NCBI GenBank assembly: GCA_023664365.1
Contig: JAMPFR010000004.1
Location: forward strand, 1-64,000
Origin: Acetatifactor muris
GTDB taxonomy: Bacteria > Bacillota > Clostridia > Lachnospirales > Lachnospiraceae
Reading direction: 5' to 3'
Length of the DNA: 64,000 nt
The notes under the pieces are model-generated. The model was not told where the DNA came from, did no database searches, and saw only the letters and a list, made by a program, of their open reading frames with translations. Below are positions 1 to 8,233 of this stretch, in pieces. Within the stretch, counting starts at the first letter, position 1. Each line of letters starts with the position of its first letter. Both the position numbers and the translations under genes were made by a program.

Positions 1-1098
1 CAGGGCCGCCATCACACTCAAGGGCGTACTCAGCATATTGGGCGTGTTCACCGCCGCCAGCTTCAGCCCGTCTATGGCAAGCTCCAGAATCAGGAACTGC
101 CATATCAGGGGAATATTTGGGTCTTCCTGCAGCAGAATAAAGGAAAAGCTCTCCGGCACCCACTCCGTATGGTTCATCAGCAGCAGGAAGGTGGGCGTCA
201 TAAAAAAGGTAAATAACGTAATCAGCAGCCTTGTAAGCCGCAGATAGGTTCCCGTAACGGGCGGGAAATAATAGTCGTCCGCCTCCTCCACCACATCGAA
301 AATGGTGGTGGGCAGTATCATGGCGGAGGGGGAATTGTCCACCAGAATGACGATATTTCCCTCCAGCACCTGGGCCGAAGCCGTATCCGGCCGCTCTGTG
401 TACTTGAATTTCGGGAAAGGGTTATACCACCGCCTCTTATAAAGGCATTCCGCCAGGGACTCCTGATTCATAGTCAGGGAGTCCGCCTGAATATTCTCGA
501 TTTTTCTTTTTATATCCTGCAAAAAGCCCTGATCTACCCTGTCGTTCATATAGCAGAGCACAATATCCGTCTTGGAGCTTTTCCCCGCGTTCATCATTTC
601 CATGCAAAGCTCGGGGCTGCGGATTCTGCGGCGAATCAGCGCTGTGTTGAACACAACGGTTTCCACAAACCCGTCCTTGGACCCCCGCAGGACCTTATCC
701 TTCTCCGGCTCCTCCACCCCTCTGGCGGGATAGGTCCTGGAATCGATCAGCAGCGCCTTTTCATAGCCGTCTATCAGCAGCAGGAACATTCCCGACAGCA
801 GGGAGTCAATCAGCCTGTCAAACCGCGCCTCAATGTCCACCTCCACATAGGGCATGAACTGTTTGGAAATGCCGTGCATGTCCTCCGGCATATCCTCCGC
901 CTTCTGATCCATAAGATACTGCAGCAGCTTTTGAATCAAATCATCCTTGCAGAAGCCGTCCACAAGATACATGCAGGCTTCCTTTCCGCCGATGCTGACC
1001 ACCCTGTAAATGATGTCAAAGTTTTTATCTGCCGCTAACACTTGATTCAGGTACTGCATATCCTTCTGCAGACACCCTGATATATATTCTCTCTCCAA
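1..1098 (-). CDS. spoVAF: SpoVAF/GerA-family spore germination protein (3' end cut by window edge)
   Basis: Likely a spore inner-membrane germination protein. The reading frame is open for 366 codons to the left edge. I start it at a TTG because AAAAGGAG lies 8 nt upstream and no better ATG has a binding site. The N-terminal ~250 residues are soluble and contain YPARGVEEPE, RGSKDGFVE and NTALIRRRIR, the conserved run of GerA/SpoVAF proteins. A membrane region follows from about residue 285 (TRLLITLFTFFMTPTFLLL), and the visible end reads NTPNMLSTPLSVMAAL. The IIYRVV and YPARG context fits SpoVAF better than a classical GerAA subunit. Family membership is firm; the SpoVAF subtype is inferred from recalled similarity. 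Confidence 0.85.
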   Translation of the reverse strand, partial: MEREYISGCLQKDMQYLNQVLAADKNFDIIYRVVSIGGKEACMYLVDGFCKDDLIQKLLQYLMDQKAEDMPEDMHGISKQFMPYVEVDIEARFDRLIDSLLSGMFLLLIDGYEKALLIDSRTYPARGVEEPEKDKVLRGSKDGFVETVVFNTALIRRRIRSPELCMEMMNAGKSSKTDIVLCYMNDRVDQGFLQDIKRKIENIQADSLTMNQESLAECLYKRRWYNPFPKFKYTERPDTASAQVLEGNIVILVDNSPSAMILPTTIFDVVEEADDYYFPPVTGTYLRLTRLLITLFTFFMTPTFLLLMNHTEWVPESFSFILLQEDPNIPLIWQFLILELAIDGLKLAAVNTPNMLSTPLSVMAAL

Positions 1099-1188
1099 AG
1101 TCAAAACTCCTTTTCCGGTATTTGACAGAATCCCTGTCAACCTTAGTATGCCGGAAAAGAAGCCGATTATTCTTACGTCGTGCTACGC

Positions 1189-1244
1189 CTATATGATGCT
1201 GCCTATATGATGCTGCCTATATGATGCTGCCTATGTGGTGCTGC
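1189..1244. repeat. 14-bp tandem repeat, four copies, at the 3' end of dut
   Basis: Three exact copies of CTATATGATGCTGC (1189-1202, 1203-1216, 1217-1230) and a fourth degenerate copy (1231-1244, CTATGTGGTGCTGC) that encodes the dUTPase stop codon and last residues. The unit is not a multiple of three, so it has expanded only on the non-coding side of the stop. Confidence 0.95.
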
Positions 1245-1740
1245 CGAAGCCGCCGTTTCGCACACTCTCTGCGGCATCATCCGCGGTAATGCCGTACTCC
1301 AGAAAGATTCCCTGGGCAAAACCGCTGCCCTGAGCCACCTCCACTGTCTTTCCCTCGTTGGAGTCGTTTGTCAGCTTGATAAAAATATGACCTTCATTGT
1401 CGGAATCATAATAATCACTGTCAATGATCCCCACGGTATTGTTCAGCTGCAGACGATACTTGAAGCCCAGTCCGCTTCTGGGATAAATATGCAGCACCCA
1501 GCCTTCTTCCATTTTCACCCGGATTCCCGTAGGAATTTTTATAGTTGCTCCGGGCGGCAGGCTGAAGGAAAAGGGCGCACGAAAATCATAACCCGCGCTT
1601 CCCCTTGTTGCCCGCTCCGGCAGCATCAGGGATTCATACATATCCCGGATGTCTTCCTCCGTGTACTGTGAAAACTCTTCCCTTACAGAGCTTATGAAAT
1701 TCTCCCTGCTCACCTTAAAAAACTGTGCGATCCTTTTCAT
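1231..1740 (-). CDS. dut: dUTP diphosphatase
   Basis: Hydrolyses dUTP to dUMP and pyrophosphate, which keeps uracil out of DNA and feeds dTMP synthesis. All five motifs of the trimeric dUTPase family are visible: GSAGYD (residues 47-52), PRSGL (87-91), NNTVGIIDSDY (100-110), GSGFAQ (138-143) and the P-loop-like C-terminal GGFGST (163-168). At 169 residues it is slightly longer than bacterial Dut because of an N-terminal extension of about 40 residues (SRENFISSVREEFSQY) that is helical and charged. AAAGGA precedes the ATG. It follows nrdG in the same direction, so nucleotide reduction and dUTP control are probably co-transcribed. Confidence 0.92.
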   Translation of the reverse strand: MKRIAQFFKVSRENFISSVREEFSQYTEEDIRDMYESLMLPERATRGSAGYDFRAPFSFSLPPGATIKIPTGIRVKMEEGWVLHIYPRSGLGFKYRLQLNNTVGIIDSDYYDSDNEGHIFIKLTNDSNEGKTVEVAQGSGFAQGIFLEYGITADDAAESVRNGGFGSTT

Positions 1741-1782
1741 TGTTTTTTCCTTTCAAATACTTAAAGCCGGCTTTCGGTTGAC

Positions 1783-1822
1783 TTGGACAAATCAGCGAAT
1801 ACCGCCAGGGTCAGTACGGCAG
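1783..1822 (-). repeat. Interspersed intergenic repeat, copy 1 (between nrdG and dut)
   Basis: On the minus strand this reads ...TGACCCTGGCGGTATTCGC... followed by TTGTCCAAG. The same core, TGACCCTCGCGGCATTCGC plus CTGTCCATG, recurs between the VWA gene and tyrS (copy 2). The 22-nt cores match at 18 positions. Both copies sit just after a stop codon. A short palindrome, AAAGCCGGCTTT (1763-1774), lies beside this copy. Confidence 0.6.
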
Positions 1823-1825
1823 CTT

Positions 1826-2383
1826 TCACGAACAGTCACAGGTGTTCTCCGGCTTGCGGGTCAGCTCATAGGAATCCGCGTAATCACTGCAGTGCAGCAC
1901 CGGAATCAGCGGATCCGGCTGGGCAAGGGTCTTTTGAACGTCAATAACCCTCTGGTTGGCGCTTCCCTTCCAGAGCAGCTTCGCATCCTTTTCCTCCTCG
2001 TGGAACTCTCCGTCCACCAACACATCCACAAACCGCATCATCGGGTAATACAAAATGTTTTCCCAGGAATCTCCCGTATACAGCCAGACCGTCTTCTGCG
2101 GATATTTCTCCTTAATCTCCGCCATCAGCTCCCGCACTCCAATCCTGTTGGCCGGATGAAGTGGGTCGCCTCCGGAAAAGGTAATTCCCGAAATATAATT
2201 CTTCTCCAACTGCTCAAAAATCTCCGCCTTAGCGCTGTCATCAAAAATAAGCCCTCCGTCCGGATCCCAAGTGACGGGATTCTGACAGTTTTTGCAGCAA
2301 TGGCTGCAGCCCGCAACCCAAAGCACCACCCGCAGCCCGTCGCCATTCTTCATATCATCTTTTGTTATATCATGATACCTCAT
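1826..2383 (-). CDS. nrdG: Anaerobic ribonucleoside-triphosphate reductase activating protein
   Basis: Radical-SAM activase that uses a [4Fe-4S] cluster and S-adenosylmethionine to install the glycyl radical on NrdD. The cluster motif C-x3-C-x2-C is seen as CSHCCKNC near residue 26, followed by QNPVTWDP, and the SAM-binding GGDP motif (FSGGDPLHP) is near residue 71. The 185-residue length is usual. It lies directly downstream of nrdD, separated by ~170 bp that hold a structured repeat element. The C-terminus ends in CDCS, an extra Cys-rich tail that I cannot interpret. Confidence 0.95.
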   Translation of the reverse strand: MRYHDITKDDMKNGDGLRVVLWVAGCSHCCKNCQNPVTWDPDGGLIFDDSAKAEIFEQLEKNYISGITFSGGDPLHPANRIGVRELMAEIKEKYPQKTVWLYTGDSWENILYYPMMRFVDVLVDGEFHEEEKDAKLLWKGSANQRVIDVQKTLAQPDPLIPVLHCSDYADSYELTRKPENTCDCS

Positions 2384-2447
2384 ACCATATATTATTCCTT
2401 CCGCTTATTCTTCCATGAAAAACCCTTCCGGAAAGGCTCACTCCACG

Positions 2448-2556
2448 GGAAGAACGCCTCTAAAGAGGCGTTCTTCCGTGTGCATAGGTTCCGCTTGGCG
2501 GAACCGTAGATTTTCTTAGCGGACGTACTTTGGCCGCTTAGAAAATCTTTGCACAC
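2448..2556 (-). repeat. Structured intergenic element, copy A (nrdD-nrdG)
   Basis: Plus-strand layout: a lead hairpin with a perfect 13-bp stem (2448-2460 with 2465-2477). Next comes a closing helix GTGTGCA (2478-2484) with TGCACAC (2550-2556). The closing helix encloses an 8-bp hairpin (GGTTCCGC 2487-2494 with 2498-2505) and a 14-bp stem with one mismatch (2509-2522 with 2534-2547). It begins one base after the nrdD TAA. Copies B and C elsewhere in the window share this fold with compensating stem changes. The transcribed strand is minus. No U-run follows, so it is not a simple terminator. Confidence 0.85.
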
Positions 2557-2557
2557 T

Positions 2558-4747
2558 TTACATAGATTTCCTCTCCGCAATCTCCGCCATCTTGGCGTCA
2601 TTCAGTCTGGTATCCCCATGCACCCGGGAATAAGACAGATAGCCGTTCATCCTGTCAATCTTTGTCAGATTCCGGCTGCCGCACTTGGGACATACATCCA
2701 TCTCCAGCTCCTGGTGGCCGCAGTCATCACAGTATGCCAGGGACAGATTGACTCCCTCATAGAACCCCATATCCATAGCCCGGTGAATCAGCGTCTTGAT
2801 TGCATCTATATTATAATCAATGGGATATTTCACATACTGTATCTTGCCCCCGTTGCAGAGATTCCAGAAACGATCCTCCTTGTCCTGCTTTTCGATAGGC
2901 GTAATATCCTCGGACACATGACAGTGAAAGCTGTTGCTGACGTACTCTCTGTCTGACACGCCCTCCACAATGCCGTACTTCTTGCGGAACTGCTTTACCT
3001 GCACACCGCAGAGATTCTCTGCCGGGGTTCCGTATATGGCATAAAGGTTGCCGTCCTCCTCCTTGAATTCGGTTACCTTTGTATTGATGTATTCCATAAC
3101 CTCCAGTGCGAACGCACCGTCCTCCACCAGAGACTTTCCGTTATAAAGCTCCTGCAGCTCATTCAGGGCCGTAATGCCGAAGCTGGCGGTAGCCGACTTA
3201 AGCAGAGGCTTAATCTTATCGTGCAGTCCCAGATGCCCCCCGAGGAAACCGCCTTCGCAGTATGCCAGAGGATTGGTGGAGGCCCGCATCTCCCCCAGAT
3301 AAGCATAGGTTCTGATATGCAGCTGGCGGATCAGGTTCAGATAGTAATCCAGCACCTCATAAAAGTCTCTGCTTTCCTTCCGCGCCTTTGCCAGGATCAT
3401 GGGCAGATGCAGAGACACCGCACCGATATTAAAGCGCCCCACAAATACGGGCACATCCTTGTCATCCGCGGGATGCATACCGCCTCTCTCATACCAGGGA
3501 GACAAGAAGGCCCTGCAGCCCATGGGCGAAATAATCTTTCCGTACTGCTTGTATATGCTTGCCACATAACCTTTTCCGGTCAGGCTCAGCCAGTCGGGAT
3601 ACATGGTCTTGGCGGAACACTTTACCCCTGCCTCAAACACATCCTCCAGAGGCTTACCCGGCCCGTGGAGATTTTCGTCATACAGAAATACAATCTTGGG
3701 GAAAAGAACAGGCTTCTTGCAATCCTTTTTGCCCTGCCCCCGTCTTCTCACATTCAGCATGGTAATAGTAGCCAGCTTTGCAAATCTTCCGGTGCCCGTG
3801 CCTGCGGTAACGGTAATAAAGGGATAATCTCCCCGGCTGCTTCCCACGGTGTTAAACTTGTATTCCCAGCCCTGGAAGCCCTGCTCATACTCCCGCACCA
3901 CATCTGCATAAGCTTCTGCCTCCGCAGTGTCCCTGTCAATTCCCAGACGGATATATTTGTCCACATATTTATCATAGGATTTCTCCGCATAGGGTTCCAG
4001 AATCAAATCCACGCTGGGTACGGTAAAGCCGCCGTACTGCTGGCTGGCAGCGCTTAAAACAATGTCGCCGATGACGTCAAAGGCCACATCCAGGGACTTA
4101 GGCTCGTTGTACCACACATTCCCCATCTCAAAGCCGCCCTCCAGTACATGCTGCACATCAAAAAGACAGCAGTTCATGGTATCCCTTCTGGCAGACATAT
4201 CATGCACATAAATATAACCGTCCCGACAGGCCTGAATCTCCTCCGTAGTCAGGAAAAACTTCTGATACAGCTCCTTGTTCAGCTGGTTAAAAATCAGGCT
4301 GCGCTTGGTGGCTACCAGCGCAGAGTCCGTATTGGCATTCTCCTTGTCCCCGATATACATAATGGACTGGCTCTTCTTGTACACATCATCCAGCATACGC
4401 ACAAAGTCCTGCTTATAGTTGCGGTAATCCCGATAGCTCTTTGCCACCACAGGCTTTACCCGCTCCAGGGCGCTCTCCACAATATTGTGCATAACGGGAA
4501 TGGGGATCTCATCCACATCCATCTCGTCCACCTTTTCAATCACATACCGGCAGATATTGCTTTCTTCCTCACCGGTGAATTTCGTCAAAGCCCGGTATGC
4601 ACTCTTTGCCACCGCATTGATGACCTTCTGCACATTAAAGCTTTCCCGGCTGCCATCCTTTTTGATGACATATACATCTCTTTTCGGCTTAAACGCCTCA
4701 CCATAATCAATATTCTCAGTAGCTGCCTGGTCAAAATTGCTGCTCAT
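2558..4747 (-). CDS. nrdD: Anaerobic ribonucleoside-triphosphate reductase (class III)
   Basis: Reduces ribonucleoside triphosphates to deoxy forms in the absence of oxygen. The start is taken at MSSNF because GGAGGG lies 10 nt upstream; an in-frame TTG at 4891 would add 48 residues of unlikely sequence. An ATP-cone allosteric domain opens the protein (VYVIKKDGSRESFNVQKV, residues ~24-41 of 729). The C-terminal zinc site is CDDC...CPKC, followed by the glycyl-radical segment RMNGYLS with Gly near residue 702. The RxxGY context is kept although the residues between differ from the commoner RTCGY. It heads the nrdD-nrdG-dut run. Confidence 0.95.
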   Translation of the reverse strand: MSSNFDQAATENIDYGEAFKPKRDVYVIKKDGSRESFNVQKVINAVAKSAYRALTKFTGEEESNICRYVIEKVDEMDVDEIPIPVMHNIVESALERVKPVVAKSYRDYRNYKQDFVRMLDDVYKKSQSIMYIGDKENANTDSALVATKRSLIFNQLNKELYQKFFLTTEEIQACRDGYIYVHDMSARRDTMNCCLFDVQHVLEGGFEMGNVWYNEPKSLDVAFDVIGDIVLSAASQQYGGFTVPSVDLILEPYAEKSYDKYVDKYIRLGIDRDTAEAEAYADVVREYEQGFQGWEYKFNTVGSSRGDYPFITVTAGTGTGRFAKLATITMLNVRRRGQGKKDCKKPVLFPKIVFLYDENLHGPGKPLEDVFEAGVKCSAKTMYPDWLSLTGKGYVASIYKQYGKIISPMGCRAFLSPWYERGGMHPADDKDVPVFVGRFNIGAVSLHLPMILAKARKESRDFYEVLDYYLNLIRQLHIRTYAYLGEMRASTNPLAYCEGGFLGGHLGLHDKIKPLLKSATASFGITALNELQELYNGKSLVEDGAFALEVMEYINTKVTEFKEEDGNLYAIYGTPAENLCGVQVKQFRKKYGIVEGVSDREYVSNSFHCHVSEDITPIEKQDKEDRFWNLCNGGKIQYVKYPIDYNIDAIKTLIHRAMDMGFYEGVNLSLAYCDDCGHQELEMDVCPKCGSRNLTKIDRMNGYLSYSRVHGDTRLNDAKMAEIAERKSM

Positions 4748-4887
4748 TCCTTTATTTCCCTCCTCTGTTTCGGATCGCCTGTACCCCAGGCCATCAGACC
4801 GCCTTTCCTGCAGAGCATCAAACTGCCGCACCGCATGGCAGCTTCCGGCCGCCTTGTTCCGCAGTCTTTTGACTTTAAATTCCGTAT

Positions 4888-4933
4888 ACAAAATATAGGT
4901 TTTGCTTTCCTGTTGAACCCCTATATGTTGTGC
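4888..4933 (-). promoter_or_regulatory. Candidate paired NrdR boxes downstream of the nrdD promoter
   Basis: Two 16-bp boxes related to the NrdR consensus: CCCCTATATGTTGTGC (4918-4933, about 13 of 16 positions) and ACAAAATATAGGTTTT (4888-4903, about 11 of 16). They start 30 bp apart, close to three helical turns, and lie over and just after the predicted transcription start, where a repressor would act. The second box is weak. The nrdR gene is not in this window. Confidence 0.45.
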
Positions 4934-4944
4934 CGCTATTTAAC

Positions 4945-4973
4945 AGTATAAAAAGGAAATCCCCACTTGTCAA
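4945..4973 (-). promoter_or_regulatory. SigA-type promoter of nrdD
   Basis: TTGACA (4968-4973), 17-bp spacer, TATACT (4945-4950), reading toward nrdD. This is a near-consensus housekeeping promoter about 200 bp ahead of the coding start. Confidence 0.8.
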
Positions 4974-5040
4974 GAAACATGATAAAAAAATGTGTACAAA
5001 AAAGGCACCTGAATTTTAGAGATAAATTCAGATACCTGAT

Positions 5041-6081
5041 TCAATCCTCTGCTTTTTCCCGGTCTGACAGCGGCAGGCCGGGCAATTCCGACGTCAGCTG
5101 CATGGTAGTCACAATGTCGGTAAGCCAGTTCCGGTACTGCTCCTTCACCCCGGCAGGGCCAATCACCACCGCTTCCCTGCCGATGCCCGCCAACCATCCG
5201 AAAAACTGGCCGCTCACCGCCACCTTTGCCCGAATGCGGAAAATTCTGTCCGTCATGGGCCGAATATCCGCGTCCCTGCCAAATCGATCCAACACCACGC
5301 CCACCAGCCGGTTGGGAAACTGCAGCGTCACCGTCTCCAAATCACCGCTGAACATGCCAAAGGTCTGGTTGGTATAAACCGCCGGGTCTATCTCCGAAAA
5401 CTGCTCCATCCCTTCCCTGGCTTCCTTCAGCACCTTGACCTGGCCCATTTTGTCCACCCGGTAATGCTTCATGATGCCGTCCGACCTGTCATAGGCCGCC
5501 AGATAATAATTTTCTTCCTTCCAGATCAGCGCCCAGGGGCTGGCCTGTTTTCGACTCCCTGCCCGGGGCACAAGCTCCTTCTTCATATTCCAGTCCAGAT
5601 ACTGGAATTCAATCTGCCTGTTTCCCTGAATCGCCTTGTGAATCGTGTCAATACTGTAATAAATGCTCTCGTTCTCCGTCTTGATGCGGCCTGCCACATA
5701 GACCTGCCGCTGCAGCTTTCCGGCGTCATGCTTTCCCGCCATATGCTCCAGCTTTTTAATCAGGCTTCTGGACTTTCTGGTGGTAATAAACCGGGAGGAC
5801 TGCACCGCGTCCACCAGCAGCTTCAGCTCCGCCAGTTCAAACTCCCGGCTTGCCATATAATAGCCGCCCCCAAGCCTGTTGTGCACCTGAATAATATCAT
5901 AGCCGAAATCGCAAAGCTTCTCTATATCGTCATAAATGCTTTTCCGTTCCGAATGAATATCCTGAGATTCCAGATATGCAATGATTTCCGCTGTGCTCAC
6001 CGGATGGTTCTCATCTGTATTTTCCGTCAGAAGCTTTATAATATATAAAAGCTTCAGCTTTTGCCCTGCCGATTTTGCCAT
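5041..6081 (-). CDS. WYL-domain helix-turn-helix transcriptional regulator
   Basis: Predicted cytosolic DNA-binding regulator of 346 residues. The N-terminus is a DeoR-like winged helix (KLLYIIKLL, VSTAEIIAYLESQ, SERKSIYDDIEKL, residues ~8-55). The WYL domain follows (~145-220) with the ligand-contact pattern ASPWALIWKEENYYLAAYD. A C-terminal WCX-like region (~255-330) ends the protein. GGGGG lies 9 nt upstream of the ATG. It stands between nrdD and a small membrane protein, and neither gives away its target. WYL regulators often respond to nucleic acids or nucleotides, but the ligand here is unknown. Confidence 0.85.
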   Translation of the reverse strand: MAKSAGQKLKLLYIIKLLTENTDENHPVSTAEIIAYLESQDIHSERKSIYDDIEKLCDFGYDIIQVHNRLGGGYYMASREFELAELKLLVDAVQSSRFITTRKSRSLIKKLEHMAGKHDAGKLQRQVYVAGRIKTENESIYYSIDTIHKAIQGNRQIEFQYLDWNMKKELVPRAGSRKQASPWALIWKEENYYLAAYDRSDGIMKHYRVDKMGQVKVLKEAREGMEQFSEIDPAVYTNQTFGMFSGDLETVTLQFPNRLVGVVLDRFGRDADIRPMTDRIFRIRAKVAVSGQFFGWLAGIGREAVVIGPAGVKEQYRNWLTDIVTTMQLTSELPGLPLSDREKAED

Positions 6082-6099
6082 ATTAAAAAACCCCCGGAA

Positions 6100-6267
6100 T
6101 TATGCCTCCTGCTTTTCCTCCGAAACCGCAGTCGCCTCATTCTTCCCGTTCTTTTTCTTTGCCATCGTGATGCCGATAAATATTGCCACTGCACACACCG
6201 CCGCAATAATCAGCATCAGCAGTCCGTAAGACAAAAACATTCTTCCGAATTCAATCAGTTTTCCCAT
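6100..6267 (-). CDS. Small single-pass membrane protein (55 residues)
   Basis: Short frame starting MGKLIEFGRM, with GAGG 9 nt ahead of the ATG and its own strong promoter. One hydrophobic helix (residues ~14-35, YGLLMLIIAAVCAVAIFIGI) is followed by a lysine-rich cytosolic tail (AKKKNGKNEA) ending KQEA. I do not recognise a family. It lies 18 bp upstream of the WYL regulator in the same direction and is probably co-transcribed with it. The coding claim rests on the binding site, the promoter and a clean membrane-helix design. Confidence 0.7.
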   Translation of the reverse strand: MGKLIEFGRMFLSYGLLMLIIAAVCAVAIFIGITMAKKKNGKNEATAVSEEKQEA

Positions 6268-6282
6268 AACTTAAGACCTCAC

Positions 6283-6321
6283 TTCTTATCCTATTCTTTT
6301 ATCCTATTCTCTTATCCTGTC
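6283..6321 (-). repeat. Three 13-bp purine-rich tandem units in the 5' leader
   Basis: On the plus strand the unit is close to TTATCCTATTCTT, repeated three times with decay. It lies in the untranslated leader between the promoter at 6364 and the 55-residue protein; function unknown. Confidence 0.6.
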
Positions 6322-6363
6322 TCTTCTTGCGCTTATACATAGGCCTGTTTCTGACACAATTAC

Positions 6364-6392
6364 AGTATAACAAGCCTGTTCCTTTCCGTCAA
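6364..6392 (-). promoter_or_regulatory. SigA-type promoter of the small membrane protein / WYL operon
   Basis: TTGACG (6387-6392), 17-bp spacer, TATACT (6364-6369), reading leftward. It overlaps the last codons of the MutS-like gene. Confidence 0.75.
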
Positions 6393-8143
6393 GTGTACAA
6401 AGCTGAACTGTTACCCCAGCTTCCGGTGGCAAGGAACTGCTCCGCCTGCCGGAAGGCACGTTCCGTAATTTCCCTGTCATATCCCATCAGCTCCAGCAGC
6501 CTGATAGCGTTCCGGCCGGACGCCTTTCCTGTCTGCAGACGATAATTAAAGCTGATATCACCGTCCCGCACATCCTCCTCAAAGTGATAATTGTCAAACT
6601 CCTCCTGCAAAAGCTCCGTCAGCTCAATATCGTGGGTGGCTGCAAAGCAGAATATCCCACCCCCGGAGGGGGTTGCCCCGGAGAGGGTTGCCCCACAGGG
6701 GCTTGGCTGCCCCAAAGACTTTAAAATCTGGGTAGACGCCGCAATCCGCTCCACCGTATTGGTTCCCCGCAGCACCTCATCCACCACACACAAAACAGGC
6801 CCCTCTCCTGATGCTGCCGCATCCAGGATCCGCTTAAGGGCCTTGATCTCCACAATGTAATAGCTCTCTCCTCCCGCCAGGTCATCCCGCAGGGCCATGG
6901 AAGTATAAACCCGGAAAAGGGGAGCCCGATAACCCTCCGCCGCACAGGTATTTATGGTCTGAGCCAGTATGGCATTGAGCGCCACTGTCTTTAAAAAGGT
7001 AGATTTACCGGAGGCGTTGGAACCGGTGAGCAGCACTCCCCGCACAGCGGAAATACTGTTTTTAACAGGCTGTTCCAGCAATGGATGATACCCTTCCTCC
7101 AACGTCACTCCACAGTCCTCCCCAAATTCAGGGCGGCACCAGCCGTTTTGCAGAGACTCTCTGAATATCCATACGGAAACGGCAGTCTCCAGATACCCCA
7201 CCGTGCGAATCAGCGCGTCCACATCCTCCACATGCTCCCGCAGAACCCGGAGCATCCGGTTAAACTTAATCAGATCTACATGAAAAATCATACGGATATA
7301 GTCCATGAAGATCCCGATAATATCGCCGGAAGCATTTCCGCCCCTGGCGGAACCGGAATTCATGACCCAAAAGCTGTTCCGCCTCATGGACTGAAGCTTC
7401 TTTTTATGAATCTGAATCTGTTCCAGCTCCTCCCGGCATTCCGACAATCCTGTTTTCTCCAGTTCATCACAGACGCCCAGCAGGCGTATCACATAGGCAA
7501 AGCTGATAATGTAGGGCTCAATGGCGCCTTTCTCTTTAAAGTAAGAAGCAATATTATAACAAATCAGCAGGATAATTCCGGTAAGCCCCAGCGGAAACTG
7601 AATCCAACACAGGGCAAACAGCGGCAGAAAAAGCAAATCCTGCAGCAGGTGCTTCCTGTTGTTCCGCTCTCCCAGGTAATCCAGATTGTCAATATAGTCA
7701 TAGAGGGAATATTTCCCCGTATATCCAAGCCTGTTCATGCAGAACTGGAACCGCACCCGTTCCTCCGGATGCCCGCCGAAAAAGCCCACCTTTCTTTCAA
7801 AGCGCTCCAGTTCTTCCCTGTCCCGGCTCAAGGAGCGCAGCCTGTAATACAGATATTCCTCCCCTGTGGCGGAAAGAGTATAGTTCATCCGCTTGAAGAT
7901 TTCATCCATCCCCAAATCATTCCAGGTAATGTCGTCAATCTGCCCATCCTCCGGATGCCGTCTGTAAAAGCTGTCTATTTTTTCAAAACGTTCCGCGGCA
8001 TACTTCTTGTCCGCAAGCTTTAAATAATCTTCCCGCAGCCGGTTCGAAAAGTTCTTTTTCTCTTTTTGGGCGCGGCAGCCCTCCAAGACAAATATCACAA
8101 TCACAAACGCCCCCAGGGCCGCCGCCAGCAAAACATACTCCAT
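6389..8143 (-). CDS. Membrane-anchored MutS-family ATPase
   Basis: MutS-like protein (584 residues from the GGAGG-preceded ATG at 8143) with no N-terminal mismatch-recognition domain. The N-terminus is a membrane helix (YVLLAAALGAFVIVIFVL), and a second hydrophobic stretch lies near residues 175-205 (LFLPLFALCWIQFPL...). The C-terminal ABC-type ATPase has Walker A GSNASGKST, Walker B CVVDEVLRGTN and the ATHD switch histidine. Between Walker B and ATHD sits a Gly/Ser/Pro-rich insert (SGATLSGATPSGGG) encoded by a GC-rich internal repeat. Members of this membrane-associated MutS group are common in Firmicutes, but their role is not established. It is unlikely to be a replication mismatch-repair MutS. 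Confidence 0.85.
   Translation of the reverse strand: MEYVLLAAALGAFVIVIFVLEGCRAQKEKKNFSNRLREDYLKLADKKYAAERFEKIDSFYRRHPEDGQIDDITWNDLGMDEIFKRMNYTLSATGEEYLYYRLRSLSRDREELERFERKVGFFGGHPEERVRFQFCMNRLGYTGKYSLYDYIDNLDYLGERNNRKHLLQDLLFLPLFALCWIQFPLGLTGIILLICYNIASYFKEKGAIEPYIISFAYVIRLLGVCDELEKTGLSECREELEQIQIHKKKLQSMRRNSFWVMNSGSARGGNASGDIIGIFMDYIRMIFHVDLIKFNRMLRVLREHVEDVDALIRTVGYLETAVSVWIFRESLQNGWCRPEFGEDCGVTLEEGYHPLLEQPVKNSISAVRGVLLTGSNASGKSTFLKTVALNAILAQTINTCAAEGYRAPLFRVYTSMALRDDLAGGESYYIVEIKALKRILDAAASGEGPVLCVVDEVLRGTNTVERIAASTQILKSLGQPSPCGATLSGATPSGGGIFCFAATHDIELTELLQEEFDNYHFEEDVRDGDISFNYRLQTGKASGRNAIRLLELMGYDREITERAFRQAEQFLATGSWGNSSALYT
6655..6712. repeat. GC-rich repeat inside the MutS-like ATPase domain
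   Basis: Two copies of GGGTTGCCCC and a degenerate third within ~55 bp, encoding the in-frame insert CGATLSGATPSGGG between Walker B and the conserved ATHD. It looks like a recent slippage expansion. Confidence 0.6.
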
Positions 8144-8199
8144 CCAAACCCTCCACGCCGTCAAAAAAAGCGGATGACGTCACTATTCAATAAACTTAA

Positions 8200-8218
8200 C
8201 TCCCTTTTCGGAAAAGTG
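8200..8218 (+). repeat. Terminal-repeat-like fragment matching the 388-bp mobile element
   Basis: CTCCCTTTTCGGAAAAGTG, matching 18 of 19 bases of the left terminal repeat of the mobile element at 32345. No matching opposite end is seen nearby. It lies 15 bp from structured element copy B. Confidence 0.6.
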
Positions 8219-8233
8219 CTCCTGGAATTTTGG

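Noticed and set aside
4748..4891. 48-residue N-terminal extension of NrdD
   Set aside because: The upstream TTG has no binding site and the added sequence is not domain-like; the ATG at 4747 has GGAGGG upstream and leads into the ATP cone.
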